Source of the DNA: Agrobacterium tumefaciens
GTDB lineage: Bacteria > Pseudomonadota > Alphaproteobacteria > Rhizobiales > Rhizobiaceae
Direction of reading: 5' to 3'
DNA: 64,000 nt
NCBI RefSeq assembly: GCF_005221325.1
Contig: NZ_CP039892.1
Span: 6,849 to 70,848 of the forward strand
A model generated the notes under the pieces. It was not told where the DNA came from. It did not search any database and saw only the letters and a program-made list of their open reading frames with translations. Below, in pieces: positions 57,578-64,000 of the stretch. Position 1 is the first letter of the stretch, and every line of letters starts with the position of its first letter. Position numbers and translations under genes: made by a program.

Positions 57578-59643
57578 CACCGGGCTTGAAGGCCTTCTAC
57601 CTCGTTTTTTGCCTCGCCATTGCCTTTGCAATCTGGATGCTTGGCTATGGAGCCGGCCTGCAGCTGTTCTATGGTGACGGCCGTATTCTTGAGACTACAA
57701 TCACCACCAATCCTTTTGCGCCGATTCAGCAGTTTTGGGCATATAATAGCAGCCCGTCACTTCAGAGGGTTGCGCTCGGTTCGCTCGTGCCGGCTTTTCT
57801 GGTCGCGGGCCTGGTGGCGTATCTCGGCCTAAAGCCAGTCAGCAGCCCATTAGGTGATGCGGCATTTCAGGACATTGCAGCACTGCGCACCCGGAAATGG
57901 TTCGGCAAGAAGGGCCATATCTTTGGCCGCTTTGGCAAAAACATACTTCGTGCGAACGATGATCGTCATCATTTGATCATCGGCCCGACCCGATCTGGTA
58001 AAGGCGCTGGCTACGTTATCCCGAATGCACTAATGCACGAAGGGTCGATGATTATCACCGACCTCAAAGGAGAGGTTTTCAGGGCGACAGCGGGTTTTCG
58101 GAAGAAAAACGGCAGCCAGGTGTTCATGTTTGCCCCCGGATCGGAACGGACGAACAGCTATAATCCACTTGATTTCGTTCGGCCTGAACGCGGCAATCGC
58201 ACGACAGATATCCAAAATATTGCCAGCATCCTCGTGCCAGAAAATACGGAGTCGGAAAACTCGGTTTGGCAGGCGCTCGCACAAAATGTTATTGCTGGTG
58301 TCATCAGCTACGTTCTGGAGAGCCCATACTACAAGGATCGCCGAAACCTCGGCGAGATCAATTCGTTTTTCAACAGCGGCTCCGATCTTCAGGTACTGAT
58401 GAAGTACATCAAGGAGAAGGAGCCCTATCTTTCAAAATTTACAGTCGAGAGCTTTAACGCATACATTGCGCTTTCCGATAGAGCTGCCGCTTCAGCACTG
58501 CTCGATATCCAGAAAGCAATGCGACCGTTCAAGAACGAGCGGGTCGTCGCGGCAACAAACTTCACGGACATCGATCTCCGAGGCATGAAAAGAAGGCCCA
58601 TTACGGTCTATCTCGCACCCAATATCACCGACATCACCTTGCTGCGGCCTCTGCTGACACTGTTCGTTCAACAAGTCATGGATATCCTGACGCTGGAACA
58701 TGATCCGAACGCCGTACCGGTCTATTTCCTGCTCGACGAGTTTCGCCAGCTGAAGCGCATGGACGAGATCATGACCAAGCTGCCTTATGTGGCAGGGTAC
58801 AAGATCAAGCTCGCTTTCATCATTCAGGATCTAAAGAACCTTGATGAAATCTACGGCGAGACATCCCGCCACTCCTTGCTTGGTAACTGCGGCTATCAGC
58901 TGATCCTCGGCGCCAACGACCAGGCCACCGCCGAATATGCCTCAAAGGCTCTTGGCAAAAGGACCATCCGTTATCAGTCGGAATCTCGAACGATCGAACT
59001 TATGGGCCTGCCTCGCCGCACTAAGGTGGAACAGATCCGCGAACGCGATCTGATGATGTCGCAGGAAGTGCGGCAAATGCCGGAAGACAAGATGATTTTG
59101 CTCGTTGAAGGCCAGAGGCCGATTTTCGCGACGAAGCTACGGTTCTTCCAGACGCAGCCATTCAAGGGAGCGGAAGCCTACGCCCAAGCTCACATCCCGT
59201 CAGTTCCGGACATCGAGTATCTTCCACCCAAGCCCGTACCCGCAACGACTGCAGCGTACGAGAACGCTGGCAAGGAACAGGACGCGACCGAACCTGCGGC
59301 CCAAACAGTGGCCGCCACGCCCCCCGCTACGGAAGTCGCAAAGGCGCCGTCACAACTAGCCCCTCCTTCAAGCCCTGCTGCGCAAAAGCGTGTGGTCAAC
59401 GTTTCTGCATTGAAGCCGAAAAAGGTTTCGGCGGCCGATGGATCGGGTGAGGCCACGCCGAAGCCCTCCCCTACCAAAGCCATGGACGCGGCGAGAAAAG
59501 AAGAGATTGCATTGATCGCGCCAGCCGCCGCGAAAAAGGTTCATGAAAAAGCTATCGCCGCGAGCGCAGACAAGCCCGCACCTCGCCGGAAGGATATAAT
59601 GGCCGTATTCGAAGCGACCATCCCTGACCCTGAAATGGTCTGA
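57574..59643 (+). CDS. virD4: VirD4/TraG-type coupling protein (689 aa)
   Basis: ATGA overlap with virB11. Two N-terminal membrane segments (about 10-30 and 65-85), Walker A in IIGPTRSGKGAGYVIPNALM (about 136), Walker B VPVYFLLDEFRQL (about 382). The last 120 residues are Pro/Ala-rich (PATTAAYENAGKEQ and on) and unique. It brings the relaxosome to the T4SS. Confidence 0.95.
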   Translation: MTPGLKAFYLVFCLAIAFAIWMLGYGAGLQLFYGDGRILETTITTNPFAPIQQFWAYNSSPSLQRVALGSLVPAFLVAGLVAYLGLKPVSSPLGDAAFQDIAALRTRKWFGKKGHIFGRFGKNILRANDDRHHLIIGPTRSGKGAGYVIPNALMHEGSMIITDLKGEVFRATAGFRKKNGSQVFMFAPGSERTNSYNPLDFVRPERGNRTTDIQNIASILVPENTESENSVWQALAQNVIAGVISYVLESPYYKDRRNLGEINSFFNSGSDLQVLMKYIKEKEPYLSKFTVESFNAYIALSDRAAASALLDIQKAMRPFKNERVVAATNFTDIDLRGMKRRPITVYLAPNITDITLLRPLLTLFVQQVMDILTLEHDPNAVPVYFLLDEFRQLKRMDEIMTKLPYVAGYKIKLAFIIQDLKNLDEIYGETSRHSLLGNCGYQLILGANDQATAEYASKALGKRTIRYQSESRTIELMGLPRRTKVEQIRERDLMMSQEVRQMPEDKMILLVEGQRPIFATKLRFFQTQPFKGAEAYAQAHIPSVPDIEYLPPKPVPATTAAYENAGKEQDATEPAAQTVAATPPATEVAKAPSQLAPPSSPAAQKRVVNVSALKPKKVSAADGSGEATPKPSPTKAMDAARKEEIALIAPAAAKKVHEKAIAASADKPAPRRKDIMAVFEATIPDPEMV

Positions 59644-59648
59644 CGCGG

Positions 59649-60143
59649 ATGGATCAGGTAATACGATTTCCGAAGGGGAGAACGGGAGAACGGGTATTTT
59701 GTCCCGTTCTCAAGCTGTACTTTCCGACCGTCCTCCGGGTGACAGCGAAAAACTATGTGGCCTACAGCCTGATTTCGGACGCGAAAAATCATCCGGCCCG
59801 CTCGTCGTTTGAGCCTATATCCTGCCTTGAGAAGAACGATGCAATCTCGCTCGTTGTGCGCTGGCACAGAGATATTGATGCTGCAGACTCATACCTCGCC
59901 GCCCTGCGCGACACAGGTAAGGCTTTTCGCCACGACGGCATTCATCAGACAGATGGCGGATGTTTCACGTTGACGGAGCGCGAGACCCGCGCCGACTGGC
60001 CGTCGCCCATGATCTTCTACGTTGCGGAGCATTCGCCCGTCATGCGTCGTGGTCGGGTTGGACGTTGGGAAATCGGTGTGTCGATCACAGGCCGACAATA
60101 TGACGCCGGCATCACCAATGCCGCCGTCATAGAAGACGCTTAG
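59649..60143 (+). CDS. Hypothetical protein at the end of the T4SS operon (164 aa)
   Basis: Begins MDQVIRFPKGRTGERVFCPV five bases after virD4. It is soluble, with a VVRWHRDIDAADSYLAAL segment. No domain is recognised. Same strand and spacing suggest co-transcription with the virB operon. The last codons overlap the convergent small gene. Confidence 0.65.
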   Translation: MDQVIRFPKGRTGERVFCPVLKLYFPTVLRVTAKNYVAYSLISDAKNHPARSSFEPISCLEKNDAISLVVRWHRDIDAADSYLAALRDTGKAFRHDGIHQTDGGCFTLTERETRADWPSPMIFYVAEHSPVMRRGRVGRWEIGVSITGRQYDAGITNAAVIEDA

Positions 60144-60340
60144 AACGGCCAGAAGCTGGCGATATAATCCGCTGTCTGGGTCAGCCAGGCGGCGGTTGCG
60201 GTGTACCAGCCTAGAACTACCTCATAAGCATATGAGATAGCCCAAAGGGCTCCAATCAGGAGCATGGCATAGCCCATCAACTTGCCCGCACCCTCATCGG
60301 CCTTCGCATTATCGGCCTGGATCACATACTTATCAGTCAT
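60140..60340 (-). CDS. Small membrane protein downstream of the relaxase (66 aa)
   Basis: One or two hydrophobic segments (GKLMGYAMLLIGALWAISYA and WYTATAAWLTQ). Five bases after the relaxase stop on the same strand and so probably part of the mobilisation operon. Function unknown. Confidence 0.6.
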   Translation of the reverse strand: MTDKYVIQADNAKADEGAGKLMGYAMLLIGALWAISYAYEVVLGWYTATAAWLTQTADYIASFWPF

Positions 60341-60345
60341 CGGCC

Positions 60346-62880
60346 TTAACGGTCGCGATCGTCGCGATCACGCTCCCTCTGCTCGGTCTGTTCACGCTCA
60401 AGTTCCTCAAGACGAGGAACGTGCTGCTGTGCAGGATCCGTCCTGGTGGTTTCGCCACCCTTCAAGATTTCTCTCTCCTTATTTACACGATCCTGCTGCT
60501 TTTGAGTAGCCTCTATGGTGTCGGCTAGCTCATGCGCCTCGCGCTCGTCATTATGCGAACCCCTCTCGTCCTCGATCTCTGCTTGAAGATCGCGTTGTCG
60601 TTCATCGACAACATCTGTCGTCGCTGGTGTCTTGGCTGTGGTGTCGGTCTCAGCTCTGCCGTCCTCGCGATCCAACTCCTCGATCTTTGCTTTCAGTTCT
60701 GGATCGTCCTTAGCGATATCACGAAGATAGTCGTTACCTGCAACGGCCGTTTCTGCTGCCTGACGCAGTGAACGATCAAGGCCAGCTTTAAAGCCCTCCA
60801 AGTCAGTTTCAGAGAACTCGCCAGCCTCGACCCGCGCAATGCCCTCCCGATAATGTTCGACGTTCATCATCTTTTCATTGCCCGCCTCAACGGTCGCTTC
60901 ACCGTGCTTGTCTACAGCCTTATCGTATCGACTTGCGTCGTCAGCATCAGCACGGTTATCCGAAGCTTCGTCGCGAGGCACAGCCGACACTTGGACAGGT
61001 GCTGTCTCAGCCTCGGCAGTAGATGCGGGACGTTCAACGCGATCGCCACTCTCTTCCGCAACCTGTTCGGTCAGGCCACCATTGGCACGCAACGCCTCAC
61101 GCTCATTGATCTCTACGAGCTCGCGCCGAAGGTTCACGAATTCTCGGGCAGCCTCCGCTACCTCTTCATATGATGCTCGATCTTCAGTGCCTGCACTTCG
61201 CTCAAGCTTGAAAAGAGCCATTTCGACGTTCTTTTCATAGGCCTCGAACTCCGGCCTCGTCTGTTCCCGCATATCCTCTGCCTCCGAAATAAGTTCGTTC
61301 AACGCTACCATATTGGCCCGATAGTCCCCGCCGAAATCAGCCGAGATCACTGTGCCGCTATTGAATGCCTGCGGATCGGCAAGACCGGCCTGCAGCGTGT
61401 CGCGGAACTCGGCTGCATAAGCCACCGTCTGTCGATCGCCAGCCACCGCCGCGACCTTCTGCCAAGTCTCCTGCGCCTTGACGGAATATTGCCGGCTGCG
61501 CTGGCTCGATGCGACATTGCGCCGGCCGCTGCGCTTGGCGTCATAGCGGGCCTGCGCCGGCTCACTCGTGCCGACATGCTCCGTACGGCCATCCCGGTTC
61601 ACTGCCCGTACTTGATTGCGGGTATAGGCAGGGGCTGAAGCAAACTCGCGGCGATCGGTCATTTCCATATTGATGCCGTGGGCGCGCGCCTTTTCAGCCA
61701 TCACCTCGCGCCACTGGCGGAATGTCGCCGGGGTCGTCTCGACACGATCACCGGCCTCTGAGCGCATGGTGACGATCGCATGGGCGTGGACATGCGGACG
61801 TTTGCCCCCCTCCCCTGCTTCCTTGGTATCGGTTTCCGGATCGTGCATCGCAAAGACATAGCGATGACCTGCAAACTGATCGGCCAGGAAGTCACGCACC
61901 GCACCCTCGAATGCCGCCGCATCTGTTCCGGCGCGCGCCGACATGATGACGTGCATCACGTCGCGGCTCTTGCGGCTGTGCAGTTCGTCGCGCCATTCCT
62001 TTTGCACCAGGTCGCTGGCGGCCTTCTCGTCGGTCAGAACGCGGCCGCGATCGTCGCGGACTTCATCGCGCCGCTCGATCAGATCGCGGACCTTGGCCGC
62101 GCCATAGTCAACCCCATTGCCGTAGCCGCTGAAGGAGAAGGATGCAGAAGCGACGCCAGCGACTGCACTCGCATCGAAACGTTTCTGAACAATCCCGGCC
62201 GACTTGGCGTCGGCCGTCAGCCGTTCGCCCTGGCCGCTGCGCAATACGACATGCCCCTCAATGCGCATAGAACCGTCGGCGCGTTCCTCGACGGCATAGG
62301 CATAACGGCGATCACCAAACCCGCTCGATAGAACGCTCCGCACGCGCTCATGAAGCTCCTCGGCCGAACTGCCGGCAGCCACCTCGACGGCAAAACTGCC
62401 TATGTCGCGGCTCTCCGTCCGGTTCTGGAAAAGGTGATCCCAATCACCTCGGACACGCGCCAGATCTTCCCGGCCCTGCAGCTTTTCGCCGTTCTCATTT
62501 TCAACTTTCAGCTCTCCGCCACGAGACACGTAATTCAGCATGGAGCCGACACGCGCTCCAGCGCCATAAGACGCCATTTTAACCACGGCTGGCTGACTAC
62601 CTTTTGCCACGCTTGTGAGTCTCGTTTCCATCGAGCGGCCGGCGCCTGCGCTCTTGGCGCTCGATGTCGATATGCGCGGAAACTGCATCTTCGGGAGCCG
62701 GATTGGCTTCCCTTTCGATCCACCCCCGCCGCCACCGCGCCTGACTTCCTTGATCTGATGGACGTACTTGAACAGGCTTTCTTCGGATTCCTTCGCGTTC
62801 GAGCCGAGCGACATTTCGTGCAAAAGCGCCGCACGCTTCTGCGCCCATTCCGTCGTGAATGCTCCGAAGAAGAATTCCAA
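60346..62880 (-). CDS. Relaxase, MOBP-like (844 aa), TTG start
   Basis: Nicks oriT and leads the DNA strand. TTG at 62880 is preceded by GGGGAGGAATAGGC. After a basic Gly-rich stretch (GGGGGGSKGKPIRLPK) the relaxase domain has a Tyr in MLNYVSRGGEL, and the metal-binding three-histidine motif in GKRPHVHAHAIVTM at about residue 345. Long helical, highly charged C-terminal half (residues 450-844, many Glu/Arg), probably the T4SS signal region. The MOBP assignment rests on motif form; MOBQ cannot be excluded. Confidence 0.85.
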   Translation of the reverse strand: MEFFFGAFTTEWAQKRAALLHEMSLGSNAKESEESLFKYVHQIKEVRRGGGGGGSKGKPIRLPKMQFPRISTSSAKSAGAGRSMETRLTSVAKGSQPAVVKMASYGAGARVGSMLNYVSRGGELKVENENGEKLQGREDLARVRGDWDHLFQNRTESRDIGSFAVEVAAGSSAEELHERVRSVLSSGFGDRRYAYAVEERADGSMRIEGHVVLRSGQGERLTADAKSAGIVQKRFDASAVAGVASASFSFSGYGNGVDYGAAKVRDLIERRDEVRDDRGRVLTDEKAASDLVQKEWRDELHSRKSRDVMHVIMSARAGTDAAAFEGAVRDFLADQFAGHRYVFAMHDPETDTKEAGEGGKRPHVHAHAIVTMRSEAGDRVETTPATFRQWREVMAEKARAHGINMEMTDRREFASAPAYTRNQVRAVNRDGRTEHVGTSEPAQARYDAKRSGRRNVASSQRSRQYSVKAQETWQKVAAVAGDRQTVAYAAEFRDTLQAGLADPQAFNSGTVISADFGGDYRANMVALNELISEAEDMREQTRPEFEAYEKNVEMALFKLERSAGTEDRASYEEVAEAAREFVNLRRELVEINEREALRANGGLTEQVAEESGDRVERPASTAEAETAPVQVSAVPRDEASDNRADADDASRYDKAVDKHGEATVEAGNEKMMNVEHYREGIARVEAGEFSETDLEGFKAGLDRSLRQAAETAVAGNDYLRDIAKDDPELKAKIEELDREDGRAETDTTAKTPATTDVVDERQRDLQAEIEDERGSHNDEREAHELADTIEATQKQQDRVNKEREILKGGETTRTDPAQQHVPRLEELEREQTEQRERDRDDRDR

Positions 62881-62882
62881 GC

Positions 62883-63284
62883 CTATTCCTCCCCTCTCCG
62901 CTGATAGCCAGCGCGACGGGAAAGCCCTCTCAATTCGAGCATCACCGCACCTTGGATCGACTGGACGTTTTTCAGATTGAGGTCGATTTCGGCAGGATGG
63001 ACAACCTTGCCGCTGTTGATAGCACGCGCGACCTGGTTCAAATTCACCCCAATCTTGCGCATATCTTCCAGAAGAGCCGCCATCACCAGTCGGTCATCTC
63101 GGGTCAGAATCGGGCGAACGCCGGCACCTTCAAGCATCAGCGAACGGAAGAATGCGGAAACGCTCATGCCGGCTGCCTTGGCTGCAGCTTCGATCTTTTC
63201 ATGCTCAGCATCGGTCACGCGCACGTTTACAAGACGCCCTTTGCGCGCCTTGCCTGCTTTCGTGTCCAAACTGCTTTCACTCAT
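62883..63284 (-). CDS. MobC/TraJ-like relaxosome protein (133 aa)
   Basis: ATG 63284 (MSESSLDTKAGKARKGRLVN) is preferred; the frame extends to 63422. It contains a ribbon-helix-helix-like segment (LVNVRVTDAEHEKIEAAAKA, AGMSVSAFFRSLMLEGAGVR) and a MobC-type core RKIGVNLNQVARAINSG. Its stop lies three bases before the relaxase start. It would bind oriT and help the relaxase. Confidence 0.85.
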   Translation of the reverse strand: MSESSLDTKAGKARKGRLVNVRVTDAEHEKIEAAAKAAGMSVSAFFRSLMLEGAGVRPILTRDDRLVMAALLEDMRKIGVNLNQVARAINSGKVVHPAEIDLNLKNVQSIQGAVMLELRGLSRRAGYQRRGEE

Positions 63285-63450
63285 CTGCCAGAGGCCTTTC
63301 AGGAGCGGGCGACGGCCATCGTGGGCTTGTCCCTCGATAGCTGCAAAAATAATGTAAAACATTTTTGCGTATCCTGCCACCCTACATAACAGAATAATAG
63401 CCCCATATTTTGACCTATCCAACCCACGGATTTCCGCTGCTAACGCATCG

Positions 63451-63562
63451 GCTTCAAAGCATTGAAACGCTCACCAGGGTTCACCGCCAAAACCGCTAGA
63501 AAGCCCTTGGTCTGACAGTCGTGCTCATCCGCAAGGGACGCTGCGCTCTACGCCCTTGCGGC
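63451..63562. other. Candidate origin of transfer (oriT)
   Basis: CCGCAAGGG (63529-63537) and CCCTTGCGG (63553-63561) form a perfect 9-bp inverted repeat, followed by CTTACGCG. The CCCTTGCG..TTA core recalls the nick region of Agrobacterium-type oriTs. A second inversion GCTTCAA/TTGAAAC lies at 63451-63468. Position next to mobC supports the call; the nick site is not proven. Confidence 0.45.
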
Positions 63563-63632
63563 TTACGCGCGCCGGTCAAAGTCGGCCTTTACGCGGCTCC
63601 GGGGTTCACCACACGTTAGGACCACATCTGAA

Positions 63633-63658
63633 AAACACACGACTTAGATCGTGTGTTT
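63633..63658. terminator. Perfect inverted repeat, possible terminator or operator
   Basis: AAACACACGA / TCGTGTGTTT arms (63633-63642 and 63649-63658) around CTTAGA. On the minus strand it is followed by TTTTTC, so it could end minus-strand transcription entering from the right; it could equally be an operator. Confidence 0.5.
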
Positions 63659-63708
63659 AAAAACCATGGTTTTAGCCTATTTTCATTTTACACGATTATC
63701 ACACACGC

Positions 63709-63945
63709 TAGGTTCACATGGTATGGTAGTGAAGTATTGGCGCAGCATTTGGCGCATCGGCATTATCGTGTTGACACACCGCATCGCAGCACGGTACGCA
63801 ACTGTCCTGTGAACGTGGCGTGTTTGCGCTGCTAGTTTCAGTGCGCTATCAAAATGGCATGGTTAGCATTGTTCACACGCTATTAACTCATTCTACGTAC
63901 ATGGTGTGATTACGATGTCTCACACGCTGTATACCTACCGTGTGA
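63709..63945. repeat. Iteron-like TCACAC(AC)GCT repeats
   Basis: TCACACACGCTA (63709), TTCACACGCTATT (63872) and TCACACGCTG (63920) are repeats of one word; the last is part of an inverted repeat TCACACG...CGTGTGA (63920-63945). Further GACACAC/GTGTG words are interspersed. They probably serve a regulator or initiator encoded to the right. Confidence 0.5.
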
Positions 63946-64000
63946 AAACATGCGGGCATGCCAATTCCAAGAATCTCTTTGGGCTAGCAAAGGATCAAAA

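Larger units (their letters stand above)
63285..64000. other. Right-end intergenic region, candidate oriT and operator-like repeats
   Basis: No complete gene. It holds a Cys/Arg-type coding-free stretch with the inverted repeats described separately. A reading frame could begin near 63941 and run off the window, so a leftmost start of a rightward gene is possible. Confidence 0.5.

Noticed and set aside
1..64000. CRISPR array or tRNA gene
   Set aside because: No regularly spaced repeat units and no cloverleaf-like sequence were recognised by eye.

Overview
The window looks like a large conjugative plasmid of an alphaproteobacterium in the Rhizobiales (Rhizobium/Agrobacterium/Brucella relatives). 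The sequence evidence is a RepC-type replication initiator with a ctRNA-like element beside it, a LexA box of the alphaproteobacterial form GTTC-N7-GTTC, a CtrA box of the form TTAA-N7-TTAAC, an rcgR/rcgA pair known from rhizobial plasmids, and a complete VirB/VirD4 conjugation system with its own relaxase. No rRNA, tRNA or CRISPR array was seen.

Layout. 0-5.5 kb: replication and maintenance, with a partial repC (minus), a candidate antisense RNA, a large ParB-like protein, and a short operon holding a second, small RepC-related protein. 5.5-8.5 kb: an ATP-dependent DNA ligase of the LigD type and small unknown genes, one of which has a decayed inverted duplicate. 8.6-16.5 kb: rcgR/rcgA, a vapBC toxin-antitoxin pair with two palindromic operators, a run of minus-strand plasmid genes of unknown function, and a Rap1a-like secreted protein. 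16.9-19.5 kb: two HTH regulators around a membrane-anchored Mrr-type nuclease. A 315-bp direct repeat (3651-3965 and 18496-18809, about 97% identical) brackets some 14.5 kb of this accessory DNA.

19.5-29.5 kb: an SOS mutagenesis operon (frameshifted umuD, umuC, imuA, small zinc-finger protein) behind a LexA box, small stress-type proteins (SRAP, CsbD, DUF3606, DUF6894), a TIR protein fused to a degenerate response-regulator domain, and a HEPN-like protein.

29.6-42.3 kb: the most interesting section. It is a compact island lying between a decayed 3' fragment of a serine resolvase gene and an intact resolvase gene with its res site. It encodes a complete cell-division transpeptidase (FtsI/PBP3 type) preceded by a CtrA box, a PhzE-like ADIC synthase whose 3' end overlaps that gene, a D-2-hydroxyacid dehydrogenase, two amino-acid oxidase-like flavoproteins, a GpsA-like dehydrogenase, a PaaK-like adenylate-forming enzyme and a luciferase-like flavin monooxygenase. 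I read it as an undescribed chorismate-derived metabolite cluster in which the extra PBP may be the self-resistance target.

42.3-64 kb: conjugation. There are three secreted nuclease-fold (SNase-like) proteins and accessory exported proteins facing left. Facing right is a virB1-virB11-virD4 operon with an extra lytic transglycosylase and a lipoprotein. Then come a relaxase and a MobC-like protein facing left, and a probable oriT/operator region at the right end.
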